NCBI GenBank assembly: GCA_020631735.1
Contig: CM036191.1
Location: 36,377,335 to 36,441,334, forward strand
Direction of reading: 5' to 3'
DNA: 64,000 bases
Source of the DNA: Saccharum officinarum
Taxonomy: Eukaryota; Streptophyta; Magnoliopsida; Poales; Poaceae
This document shows, piece by piece, positions 49,407 through 60,572 of the stretch. How positions within the stretch are numbered: position 1 is the first letter of the stretch; each line of letters starts with the position of its first letter. Position numbers and translations under genes: made by a program. The notes beneath the pieces are model-generated. The model was not told where the DNA came from. It searched no databases and saw only the letters and a program-made list of their open reading frames with translations.

Positions 49407-50584
49407 CTAGCAAATATGTCCGTACGTTGCAACGGGAGAAAATAAGCAATCGAATATTCATAGGAAATAAGAACAGTAACAATATAGATCTATTTATGTT
49501 TTACTTTTAAAACTATAACTTATTTTGATCCATAGTATAAGTTAATGATGCCAATGATATGATAATGTCTTATTAAACCTATATCAATTATATCACGTCT
49601 TTGTATACAAAAGTACAATTTTAAAAGTTTTTTTTTCTGCAAAACACTAAAATATTTACTCGTATAAATTTATCATAGCTCTAATTTTCATACTATACAT
49701 GCATTATTACAGTAATAAGAATTATGTGTTTCCTTTGACGAGGACCCGTAAAAGTACATAATTCTAACCGTTGATCAAGTCGATAAGGAATTAGTTGCTG
49801 ATATATAAAGTACTATGTGATGATTATGACAAGAGACATCTCTCTATTTTACATGTGGTGGCACTCGTCAGGGTTTGCACTGCTATATGTGTAAAATGCA
49901 GAGACATATTAATTTAGACTCGATTGAATAACAAACTACTCAATATTTTAGCTTAAGGTTATATTAGATAAATCTTACTCTAATCTTATCTTAACTCAAA
50001 ATTAAACCACGAAGAGTTGTTGGTTTCCTCCGTTTCCATTGTTTTTTTCTCTTTGGTGTTCCGATTGGATTTTTTGTTTTATTTTTTCATTCTGTGTATA
50101 TTTTCTCATGTTTTTATTTTTCAAGCTTACTTTTTTCCTTTCTATATTTAGTTCTTTTTTTTGGTTTTGTTCCATTTTTTCCTTTTTCGTGTCTTTCCCA
50201 TGTTTTTCTTCGAGGATTTTTTTATTTCAGTTTTTCTTTTCCTTTTATGTTCCTCATTTTGGCTCCAGTTAGGACGCAAAACGCTAGGACGCTCAGGTTG
50301 ATTCGAATAGAATTTCTATTCAGGAAGTCTTATACATGTTTTAAAACAGGATCTGAGAGTTGTATTTGGATTATAATTTTTAGTTGTCTACATACACAAC
50401 CCGATACGTTTTGGAATCGGACTCCATATTGCACTAGACAAGAATTATTTTAACTCGTATGAGTACGGATTATATATATAAGTCCGAATGCTCCATCATC
50501 CGGTAGTTAAAGGGAGATGGACCAAACAAATGGATGGACAAAAAAAAAGAGTCTAAATTTTGTCTCTTTATTATTAGGTATAAA
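49407..50584 (-). mobile_element. Helitron-like element H3, copy 2
   Basis: Counterpart of 27988-29166. The part from about 49803 to its 5' end (50584) is also the stretch found again at 58925-59942, diverged and carrying an extra MITE. Confidence 0.6.
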
Positions 50585-50857
50585 TATAATACAATGGAAA
50601 TCCAAGGGAGTGATGATTGGAGAGGATTTATATATATGCAAATGCATACACACCGGGCGTCACTACCAAAATATATAGTGGAATAATTCTCTTAGTGTTT
50701 TTAAGTAGTAATGTAAAACACTATTACTAGTCATAGAACATGAATCTCATTATACGATGCATTTGATAGCAAAAGTTTATACTAAATATTAAATGCTAAA
50801 ACACTGGGAAAGAAACCCACGTAACTAGGAAAAGTTTAAAGTTCTGGTTGTGGGTAC

Positions 50858-51213
50858 CTCCTGCTGGCTGTAGAATTCCACAACCATCCTCGCGCACGTG
50901 TTGGACTGGTTGCTATCGTACTCATCGTAGTACCTCTCCCGGTCCAGCGGCCGAGGCGTTTCGTCGGCGGCTTTCAGCCTCGCCGGCAAGCTTGCGCAGT
51001 GATCCACGAAAGTGTTGCTCAAGTAGTCGAAGTAGGTGCTGCATGAACACAACGACACAAACGCATTTGCAGGATGCCATAGAGCTGAGTGTACATCAAT
51101 ATATGTGTAGAAATGGATCAGATGTGTTGAAGCACATGCACATACCGTACGGGTAGGTAGGTGGATCGTCACCAGGTGCACCGGCGCCGTAGTTTGGGGG
51201 TGTAGCCAGCCAT
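50858..51213 (-). pseudogene. Minus-strand two-exon pseudogene, copy 2
   Basis: Exon 2 is 50858-51038, the same 181 bases as 29440-29620; exon 1 is up to 51213. The five-C run at 51196-51200 again breaks the first exon. Confidence 0.5.
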
Positions 51214-51668
51214 CGCCGCCGGTGGGTACGTACGGTCGCAATGCAATGCAAGCACACTCTGCTAGCTAGCTACCTCTATCTACCTCTAGCTAGCTGGATA
51301 ACGTGTTGTAGCAGTGTGTATATGATGAGTACACTACTACAGGTCTACAGTACGAGAGCAAAAGCCGCTTAGCATGCAGGAGTAATAGGCGTAGTAGTAG
51401 CGACTAGCGATCGAGATGGATAGGAGCATATTATATATATGCGTCCACCGTCCAGGACGTACGATGCATGGTTGCATCATCCATCGTGCTGTCGTGCAGG
51501 GTCGCATGCAGGCGTGAACGTGATGCATCAGCCAAGGGCTGGTCACCGCGCGTACGTCGGCGTATATTTGCACGCGTATGCGTTCGATCCCGGCCCGTGA
51601 GTTACTGCATGATCCCGGCCGGCCCTGTCAGTCAAATGCATGATGAAACATCAAACGACAATAACTGA

Positions 51669-51911
51669 GGGTGTGTTCACTTCGCGAAAAGTAGGTGAAA
51701 AGTTACTGTAGCATCTTTCGTTGTTATTTGGTAAAATTTGTCCAATCATGGACTAACTAGACTCAAAAGATTCGTCCCGACATTTACAGACAAACTATGC
51801 AATTAGTTATCTTTTTTACCTACATTTAATGCTCCATGCATGTGTCGAAAGATTTGATGTGATGAGTGAAAGAAAAAATATTTTGGGTTTGCACGCCAAC
51901 TAAACAGGGCC
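51669..51911. mobile_element. 243-bp Tourist-like MITE, copy 2
   Basis: Same element as 30251-30493, with TGA at 51666-51668 and 51912-51914. It is absent from the homologous site at 61025. Confidence 0.8.
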
Positions 51912-53544
51912 TGAGGTAACCAGCAGTCAAGCGTTCAATACATGCAAAACCGATAGCGCGAGCTAGCTATCTAGTACCACCACTAGTCAACTACCAGTAC
52001 ACACAGTACCCTCTTGCTCTCGTTGTGTGTGAGATTTGTTCAGTTGATCTTCTGTCGCAACTAACATATATCAGCACGCTGCAAGCCATATGCATGCATG
52101 CCAGTCCTCTAGCTAGCTAGTCCTGCTCACAGCAGGTCAGCAGTCCCCGGATCGGAGTCCGGAGGTCAACAAGCTACCGCGTCAGCGTATATATGCGTTG
52201 CGTATATGCGGACCGGTTCGATTCGAACCCATCGGCAGACAAAAAACTTATCTTAAATTATATATAATAAAAATTATGGAACAAGCTCTAAAAGTAACAT
52301 AAATAAACTCTGACAATAACGAATTTATTTCGACCATTGATTACAACCTCTTATGTATTTACCAGGAGTAGCAAACGACGTAATGAGACTATAATTTATT
52401 GCGCTATCGATATCGATGGCACGAGCGCTGCTGCACAGCGGAGCCACGTGTGGGCAAAGCGGTCACGACAGCACACTCCTATCTGATGTCACTATGCACG
52501 GCAGGCAACCTAGGATAGTGACGCGGCAACCACCACGCGGCAGACCTTGGGATGGCCCTGCGTGGCAACGTGGTGGGCGCGGCTCCGGTGGTGGCTGAGC
52601 AAACGTGACTATATACTTGCGGTGGCATACTGTCATGGGCATGACCTGATGGCCATGGTTGAGCGGGAGCGCAACCCTGAGGGCTGAGGCTGCCCTTAGC
52701 GATCAAGAAGAACAGCGTGCATGAGAGAGACCTAATCGTGTCATCGGTGCGCGTGATGACACAATGCTCATCAATCGAATTCTACACTATCGATCTTCCT
52801 AACACCGGGTCCTCATAATTTCGAGATGGTTGATGTGTTCTTTGTACTGCCTCATCATTGTCGTTCTCCTATGCCCTCTTAATGGCTCCAGTTCTTATAG
52901 GGTCTGCAGAAGTCCATTGTGCACGTGCCAATGAGACTCTAGAGGTAAAACGAGTTTCAACAAGAGGCAACTTTGTTTGACTCAAAAAAAGGAAGATATT
53001 CAAAATAGATGGAGACTTTTTTTTATCAACCATATCTGTATTACTAGATAAGGAAACCAGATACATACACGAACAAATATAGATACAACAAAAAAAAACC
53101 CACAGTAAAAGATTCAGACAGACAGAAACTTGTAGGATGAGAAAAGGGAAGAAAAACACAAAAAGAAAACGGACGGACGGAAGCAGAGAAAAAGGGAAAA
53201 AAGATGGATGCAAAAATAGGAAAACATAAAAAAAGATGACGAAAAAACAAAAAAAGAGAACCACGGAAAAAACAGAATCGAAGAACACCCGTGGACCTAG
53301 ACAAAAAAAAACCAGAAAAAGAAAATTAAAAAAAGTACCGGGCGATGGAACAGACCGAGTACGGAACGGCCGGATATAGGAAACGGAAATGGACATGATG
53401 GAAAAAGAAAACACGTGACGAGTACAGGAGAAGCAAATAACCTGGCGCGGCTCGGAGAGAGAGTGAAAACAACAAGAAAAAAAAACTACCGCAACGGGTT
53501 GGAAGAAAATAAATTGGTTTGAAGAAACACTTTACTCTTCTTTA

Positions 53545-53704
53545 GGCCCTGTTTGAATGAGTTTTTAGAATCCGGATTCCAGATAAAAATAATCTCTGAT
53601 GTTTTCTAGATTATGTGTATGTGTGATAAAATTCTATAAAATCCTAGCTATGGCATATATTTTTTTTCTGGACTTTAAAAACCCGCTGGGAACCAAATGA
53701 AGCC
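53545..53704. mobile_element. Tourist-like MITE, copy 2
   Basis: Counterpart of 32125-32283, flanked by TTA at 53542-53544 and 53705-53707. Confidence 0.7.
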
Positions 53705-53885
53705 TTAATATATATTAGTTATTAGATTATCACCAATTACGGCACCTAAAATACAAGTCACATTCCATGTTTGGGTAATGTTATAGGCAAATGGTTTAGA
53801 AGAGATGATACTCAAATTTATATTGTACCTCTCCTGGCACCTAAAATAGATCGATCTCTGGTATATGTACTCTGTTATAGGCTGA

Positions 53886-54211
53886 TACAGTACTGTCAGA
53901 AACCCATTTTAGGTTTAGGTGCCCTTATAGGGTCACCTGTTGAAGACCGGCTTAGAGATTAGAGATTAGAGAGGGGAGATTTTAATACGTGTCATTCACT
54001 TTTGTCGAGTACTCTGGTAGATTTGGAACCCGAGTACAGCGGACGGAACCGAATTCGGTGTTCATCTCGAACCCGAATAGCACCAAGGACCAAGCAGAGG
54101 GGTCAAAAGGACACTGAGCTGCGCACGGGAGAGGGTTGGCCGGTTGGGTCGCCTTAGGACCACACGTCGATTTACCCTCATATCGCAACTGGGACTTGTA
54201 TTACCTCTTGT
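53886..54211. other. Unannotated stretch beyond the contig overlap
   Basis: This DNA follows the point where copy 1 is cut by the gap, so it is seen once on this side and again, diverged, at 63030-63330. No gene was seen. A 29-base piece (CTCTGGTAGATTTGG at its centre, about 54010-54038) between two GAGTAC-like words is missing in the later copy. Confidence 0.5.
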
Positions 54212-54220
54212 TTTTCTATT

Positions 54221-55210
54221 GGGAAAATTGGATCTATACCATTGAAAGAATCAGAGTTTAGAAAAATAGCATCCAAAGATTCATCTTTAGAAAAATAGCA
54301 TTGAAAGCTCCCTCCGTTATAGTTTCCTAGCATCTCTGTTAGCTTCCTGTTAACACGCTCGCAGGGACGAGGAAGTAACACATGCACGCAACAGCAGACG
54401 CGAGGACCACCGGCCGGCGGCGCGCCTCCCCACCAGGGGCGCTGTCTACCTGTCTCCTCCATGTGCCGCACCTCTTCCACCCTTTTCCTCTCCTTTTCCC
54501 GCCTCCAGAAAGGCCAGCAGAGGCCTCACCGCCGCAGCGGGCTCAAAGACAGCAGGCCTCGTCGGCAACCAGTAGTGCAGCAAGCCAGCAACGATGGCGG
54601 CGCATTGATATCAAGTTTGAAGCCCAGCCGAGCAAAGTCGCCAGATGTTTCCTCCACGGCTCCACCACGAGTCGGAGCAATGCGTATCTTGTATTCTTGT
54701 CCTGATGCTCGCTCCCATCGTGGATTCGTGGTCGCCGTAGCTCGCTGCTACCGGCGCGATGCGGATGCGACTGCCGTTGAGCGATGCGTCGCGGTCACCG
54801 TAGCTCGCCGCTGCCATCGTTGATGCAGATGCGGCCGGCCGCTGCCGTCGCCGATACAGCCGCCGCGGAGCGATGCATCGTGGTCGTCGTCCTCGCCCGA
54901 CTTCAGCGCCGTGCCAGACATCGACCACCTCCATCCACGCGTGCAGCAGGCCAGGAAGCACGCTGGAGATTACGATCCACCCAGACTTCCATCTCGTGGA
55001 CTAGGACGCTCGCCGGAGCCTGCAGTAGCGGCAGCGGCGCTCGACGAGGACGTCGCGGCAGGAGCGCAGCATTCCGGTTAACGTCCATTTAACGGAAATG
55101 GTAGATGTCAACACCGAAGCAATCTTTCGATGCTATATTTCTAAAGTTGAATCTTTGGATGCTATTTTTCTAAACTCTGGTTCTTTCAATGGTATAGATC
55201 CAATTTTCCC
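54221..55210. mobile_element. 990-bp MULE-like insertion with a GC-rich core (Pack-MULE candidate)
   Basis: The ends GGGAAAATTGGATCTATACC and GGTATAGATCCAATTTTCCC are exact inverted copies at the tips, and inverted homology extends about 90-100 bases (shared TTAGAAAAATAGCATCCAAAG). The flanks TTTTCTATT (54212-54220) and TCCTCTATT (55211-55219) agree at 7 of 9 positions, consistent with a Mutator-type 9-bp duplication. The interior 54360-55080 is strongly GC-rich and reads open in several frames, as expected for a captured gene fragment, but I recognise no protein. The homologous site near 63333 has no insertion. Confidence 0.75.
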
Positions 55211-55516
55211 TCCTCTATTCGAATCGAGAAAATTTTAGGAAATCTAGGACCAAGAAATCCTTCGAATTGAGAAACTTCGCTCTACCACCTCCTGCTCCTG
55301 TTTGGTTAGAATCTTTGTTTTAATAATCCTTCCGTAATTTGTTTCTTGTTTCGCCTCAATTCCGACAGCGCTCTTATTTGCATTTGCATGCCCGACATGG
55401 ATTTTTTATTTTTTGGTATGTTTTGACCCTGTTATTAGTGGATGTTGAGACTCGTAATAAACAATAGGATTGGATCCTTTGTTTTTTTACTAGATATATG
55501 CCTGTATGTTACACTG

Positions 55517-55950
55517 CACTATGCCAAAAAAAACACATCAGTGACGTGTCCAGACAACCTTTAGTGACGCGGAAAAGACGCGTCACCTATGTTGCGTCAC
55601 TGATGTGATGATATGAGTGACGCGTAAATACGCATCACTGATGTGAAAATACCAGTGACGCGTAATCGCTACATGCGTCACTGTTGTGATAGTACGAGTG
55701 ACGTGCCTTGTCTACACGCGTCACTTATTTGATAATAGGAGTGACGCGTATTGAGAAACACATCACTGATGTGATATAGTAGTGACACGTATTGAGAAGA
55801 CGCGTCACTGATGTGAGATAGCAGCGACGCGTATTGAGAAGACGCATCACTCATGTGAGATAGCAGCGACGTGGACTGAGAAGACGCGTCACTGATGACT
55901 CTTCTTCAGTGACGCGTATAGCCAAAACGCGTCTCTGATAACGATTCACA
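55517..55950 (+). mobile_element. CACTA transposon left end with GTGACGCG subterminal array
   Basis: It begins CACTATGCCAAAAAAA at 55517, after a CTG trinucleotide. About 400 bases of inverted pairs follow, GTGACGCG and CGCGTCAC, spaced by GATGTGATA and TATTGAGAAGA words, roughly 18-20 sites in alternating orientation. This is the usual layout of CACTA subterminal regions, where the transposase binds. The word differs from the TTTGCCGAGTG family at 13 kb, so it is a second CACTA lineage. The matching right end was not found in the window. Confidence 0.7.
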
Positions 55951-56187
55951 GAAACAAAAAAAACAGGTACATTGTGTACATTTATGAATCCCATGTTTCA
56001 CTATATGGTACATTTGACAATAGTATACAGATAGTTCACACTTCACAATACACAGTAAGTTCTCATAGTCATAATACATAACAGTGCTAAACTATACGTG
56101 ATTACATAGAGTATCCACCAGAACTATGGAGTGACAGGTTGCTTTATAGAATAAATAGCCATACATATACCTCCTAGCTACTTCCTT

Positions 56188-58924
56188 TCATCTCAGCTCA
56201 ATGTAGGCCAATTGCTTTCTAGTAATTGTTTCAGAAAACAAACAAGCAGCGTCCGAAAGGCGTGGCATCTACAATGAAAAAACAGCACTTAACAAATGGT
56301 ATCTATCACTCTAAAGGCCAAGAAAATCTGCATTAGTGTATTTTAATCATCTCAAAAAATTATATGATAAGTCACACCTTTAAAACGTGCAAACTAACCA
56401 ATAATCCCCAATTCAGGTCATTACAGTAGTGTGACTTGGAAATCCTAATGAACATTTCAGGTCATTACAAATCTGCAAGACACACTAAGAAAATATTTGA
56501 CAAAACCCCTAAACTCAGTCAAGATACATTTACCTTGCTAAGACCAATGACACGTTGGTCCTATTCCATTCCCACATATTTATACCTCAGCAGGTTCCTC
56601 TTCTACAAAATAATAAGAATAAAAGATAAGGGAATTGACTTCCAAAAAACAATTGAAGAATGGAGTGAAAGGACATATATCAATAACTTATAAGCAGATG
56701 CCCACTATTCCTAGTTTAGATTTAGAGCAGTAGGCTCTTTTGACTAGTATAACTTTCACTTCAACAAAATAGCAAGCTGCAGTTTGGTACTCTGTAAATT
56801 ATAGCAGCAAGTAATTAAGTACGCATCTGATCATAGTACCAAATCATGGCAAACCAACACTGTAGGAGATAGTCTAACAAAACTTTGTATATGAATAATA
56901 GAAATAATAGAAATAATAATAGAAAAGGAGGGGAATAGCAGGGAGCATAGTAGGAGAGATTTCATGAGTTATTCACTTTGTTCTGGGCTTTGGGGTAGCC
57001 AGCTATTCACTACATTACCTATGGTCTATCAATCAACAGTAAAGCTGGTTGCATGATGTACGTGTAGGAACCCATCCATAAACATGTACAATATAGCCGT
57101 AACTAGAGCAATCAAACTCTACTCGGACCTACTGTAAACATAGGTACTAACACAACCATATCAACTGCAAACATATATATGCATCGGAAAGATAGAGAGC
57201 ACTTTGATCAACAGATTGCATCAGAAAGACAGAGTAGCATGACTTGTCTGCTTAATCATGTTTTAGTGCTACTGCTAATAGCCTGCCTTCAAAACTGCTA
57301 GAATAATTTAACCACAGATATAAAAGGTAGTGATGGGATTTGAATTGAGTATCTAACATGAACAAAATGTATCTGGTTCTATGAAATCACTGATTATATG
57401 ATTTGACACTGAATTGGAAAAAAATAGCAGGATAGCACTTAGTCAAGTGTTTGCACTAGATCTCGCCATTTAAGACTTCTGTAAATAGATTGATGAATGA
57501 ATAGATCAATGAAGATATTCACCTGAACAATGACTTAGTTCCCTTTTTTCTGACAGACATGGATGATCACAAAGAGCAAGAACATGCAACATATCATGTA
57601 AATATCCAAGAAACAAAGGTGGAAAATGCAGGTAAATAAATGCGTACCTCCTTGAAGAATTCACAGGCTGCTAGCCAAGAGATTGAGGATTCCCATTGTT
57701 GCATTACAGGATCTGAAAGGGTAAAATACAATTGGAGAACTCAGAGCTACATAATTTTATAAAATGAAGGAAAGAAACAGCGACTTTTAGATCAACAGTT
57801 AGGTATCAAGCAATATTATCACCACAATAGTCTAACAAAACTTTGTACGTGATTATCAGCATTATTAGTCAGTAAAGACACTGAGCATGGAAGTAGTCAC
57901 TCAAGATACCTGAGCATGACAAAATCTCCTTGGACTGCATACTCACATTTTAAGACCGGTAATAGTTATCAGTGTATTATCTAGGCATGACTAATAACAT
58001 GTAAATAAAGTTGCTTTTCTGAGTGAGACATCTAAATTTCAGTCAGTTCACAGACTTCAGAAGGTATTGGTAACCAAATTCAATCACATGGAAAGATGTT
58101 ATCTACTCAGAATACGCAGAGTACTCTCAAATATAGTTTCTCTTATTTTTTGGTCTGAATCTGTAGAAATTCAGTCACTAAAATTCAGTGCATTCGTTGA
58201 CATGTATATAAAATTGCTTTTCTTAGTGAGACATTTAAATTTCAGTCAGTTCAGACTTCATGGTAACCAAATCCAGTCACATGGAAATAAAGTCCTATGC
58301 CAATATCATAGTGTTGACATCAAAAAAGGACCACCCAAATCAGAGTTAACACATAGGAATAGAAGAGAAAATCGGCACAGCATATCAGTATATATGGAAT
58401 ATTACCTGGATTCATTATGGGAAGAAAGTGTTGAAGTAAACAAACATAAGAATAACTAGATGCTCAAATTGCAGCAAGGTATCCTCTCCTTGATGTCTCC
58501 GGCAGTGGCTTTGTTACCTTTGTGATGATAAAAGAAAAGGTCAACTAAATGCTCCTGATAGTGGCAATGAAACAACAAATATAAAGATTTTGCTGGCAAA
58601 TTAACCTCAGGACCATTAGCTAGAGAGTGTACAAGGAAGTCACAAAAAAAAAGAGTGTAAAAGGATGTCAATGCTACCAAAACCATTCTTTACAGTCTCA
58701 GCAACTTCGTACCAGAATTTAAATACATAGGCATCAAGCACTGGATAACAAAAAGTTCATCTACTGCTAGTAGTCTGCTCTGTACAGGGTCAGATAAATG
58801 AACCAAATCATTGCTTGTTAAAAACTGAAAATTGTAAGGTGAATATGACATACAAATCATACTGTGAGTGGTAAGATTGTTTCACCGGGGCTACTCCACC
58901 CATGGACCAATGAGCAAAAATTAT
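56188..58924 (-). pseudogene. Seven-exon gene remnant with a 14-bp microexon, 5' end missing
   Basis: Minus-strand segments with GT-AG borders join in one phase: 58924-58863, 58824-58713, 58619-58606 (14 bp), 58554-58518, 58462-58406, 57712-57648 and 56268-56188 (stop TGA). The product reads in order SSPGETILPLT, FLTSNDLVHLSDPVQSRLL, AVDELFVIQCLMPMYLNSA, NGPEEHLVDLFFYHHKAS, SYVCLLQHFLPIMNPDPVM, QQWESSISWLAACEFFKE and MPRLSDAACLFSETITRK, ending QLAYIELR. It has no stops or frameshifts over about 140 residues, so it is either young or still selected. It looks like an alpha-helical, perhaps ARM/HEAT-like, part of a larger host protein; I do not recognise the family. The 5' end is cut at the Helitron crossover at 58925. 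It lies behind a CACTA start, so capture by that element or by the Helitron is possible. Confidence 0.6.
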
Positions 58925-59591
58925 TAGTACTGCATGATGATTATGACAAGAGACATCTCTCTATTTTACATGTGGTGGCACTCGTCAGGGTTTGCACTGC
59001 TATATGTGTAAAATGCAGAGACATATTAATTTAGACTCGATTGCATAACAAACTACTCAATATTTTAGCTTAAGGTTATATTAGATAAATCTTACTCTAA
59101 TCTTATCTTAACTCAAAATTAAACCACGAAGAGTTGTTGGTTTCCTCCGTTTCCATTGTTTTTTTCTCTTCGGTGTTCCGATTGGATTTTTTTGTTTTAT
59201 TTTTTTCATTCTGTGTATATTTTCTCATGTTTTTATTTTTCAAGCTTACTTTTTTCCTGTCTATATTTAGTTCTTTTTTTTGTTTTGTTCCATTTTTTCC
59301 TTTTTCGTGTCTTTCCCATGTTTTTCTTTGAGGATTTTTTTATTTCAGTTTTTCTTTTCCTTTTATGTTCCTCATTTTGGCTCCAGTTAGGACGCAAAAC
59401 GCTAGGACGCTCAGGTTGATTCGAACAGAATTTCTATTCAGGAAGTCTTATATATGTTTTAAAACAGGATCTGAGAGTTGTATTTGGATTATAATTTCTA
59501 GTTGTCTACATACACAACCCGATACGTTTTGGAATCAGACTCCATATTGCACTAGACAAGAATTATTCTAACTCGTATGAATACGGATTAT

Positions 59592-59828
59592 GGGCGCGTT
59601 TAGTTCATGCCGTCACCTTGCCACAGCTTGCCGCGCCTGAGTTCCGCTCGTGTTTGGTTCGTGCCAAACCCGCGCCGAACTTGCGGCACGCCGCAACTGC
59701 CCAAGCGCTCTCCAGTTCATTTTGGACGCCAACACACGCCGCAGTTCAGGCGGCCGATTTGATCGCCGCATTTCTGGCACGACCACGTCCTCGGCGCGGC
59801 ATGCGTAGGCATCAAACCAAACGCGCCC
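59592..59828. mobile_element. 237-bp GC-rich MITE inserted in the hybrid Helitron
   Basis: The ends GGGCGCGTTTAGTTCATG and AACCAAACGCGCCC form an inverted repeat. The flanks are TAT on both sides, and the homologous site in H3 (GGATTATATATATAAG near 29050 and 50468) is empty. The body is rich in GCCGCGCC-like words, unusual for a MITE. A 3-bp target suggests PIF/Harbinger, but the ends do not match the usual Tourist consensus. Confidence 0.75.
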
Positions 59829-60215
59829 TATATATATAAGTCCGAATGCTCCATCATCCGGTAGTTAAAGGGAGATGGACCAAACAAATGGATGGATAAA
59901 AAAAAGAGTATGAAATTTTGCCTCTTTATTATTAGGTATAGATATAATACAATGGAAATCCAAGGGAGTGATGATTGGAGAGGATTTATATATATATGCA
60001 AATGCATCCACACCGGGCGTCACTACCAAAATATATAGTGGAATAATTCTCCTAGTGTTTTTAAATAGTAATGCAAAACACTATTACTAGTCATAGCACA
60101 TGAGTCTCACTATATGATGCATTTGATAGCAAAAGTTTATATTAAATATTAAATGCTAAAACACTAGGAAAAATCAACGTAACTGAGAAAAGTCTAAAGT
60201 TCTGGTTGGGCGTAC

Positions 60216-60572
60216 CTCCTGCTGGCTGTAGAATTCCACAGCCATCCTCGCGCACGTGTTGGACTGGTTGCTATCGTACTCATCGTAGTACCTCTCCCGG
60301 TCCAGCGGCCGAGGCGTTTCGTCGGCGGCTTTCAGCCTCGCGGGCAAGCTTGCGCAGTGATCCACGAAAGTGTTGCTCAAGTAGTCGAAGTAGGTGCTGC
60401 ATGAACACAACGACACAAACGCATTTGCAGGATGCCATAGAGCTGAGTGTACATCAATATATGTGTAGAAATGGATCAGATGTGTTGAAGCACATGCACA
60501 TACCGTACGGGTAGGTAGGTGGATCGTCACCAGGTGCACCGGCGCCGTAGTTTGGGGGGTGTAGCCAGCCAT
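60216..60572 (-). pseudogene. Minus-strand two-exon pseudogene, copy 3
   Basis: Exon 2 (60216-60396) keeps both splice borders and an open frame, with Val to Ala in ARM(V/A)VEF. Exon 1 starts at 60572, and its C-run now has six C (60554-60559), two more than needed for the in-frame reading. The exon 2 frame has therefore survived in all three copies while exon 1 is broken in each. Confidence 0.5.

Larger units (their letters stand above)
32565..53885. repeat. Large duplicated block, copy 2 (starts at the N gap)
   Basis: The first base after the gap corresponds to 11135, and 53885 corresponds to the last base before the gap, 32464. The block is colinear with copy 1 throughout. One-base losses in homopolymers cluster in its first 6 kb (for example near 34195-34290, 34580-34615 and 38014). 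Further in, the differences are mostly single substitutions, for example an Ala/Val and an Asp/Asn change in the PMD gene. Confidence 0.95.
50585..55488. repeat. Older tandem duplication, first block
   Basis: This block lies between two same-orientation Helitron ends (5' end at 50584, 3' end at 55490) and recurs at 59943-63604. Order is conserved: minus-strand pseudogene, A-rich tract, Tourist MITE, and the ACCCATTTTAGG/GGCTTAGAG segment. This block additionally holds a 243-bp MITE and a 990-bp MULE-like insertion. Confidence 0.85.
55490..59942 (-). mobile_element. Hybrid Helitron-like element between the duplicated blocks
   Basis: On the minus strand the 5' end is TCTATACCTAATAATAAAG at 59942, with TC intact. 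The 3' end has a decayed hairpin region (CGGGCATATAT-like in its sister at 63605) and then CTAG (55490-55493) followed by T. The left part contains a CACTA start and a gene remnant. The right part, from about 58925, is homologous to Helitron H3. The switch at 58921-58930 shares AGTACT and TGATGATTATGAC with H3, so it looks like a recombination point. Confidence 0.55.

Noticed and set aside
55550..55930. Regular GTGACGCG/CGCGTCAC pattern as a satellite or transcription-factor array
   Set aside because: It starts at a CACTA tip and alternates orientation as CACTA subterminal repeats do, so the transposon reading is simpler.
58067..58459. Plus-strand frame of 130 codons
   Set aside because: It lies antisense to the phased exons of the minus-strand remnant and has intron-like composition.
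59618..59839. Plus-strand frame of 73 codons in the GC-rich insertion
   Set aside because: It is contained in a 237-bp MITE with defined ends; the open frame follows from GC content.
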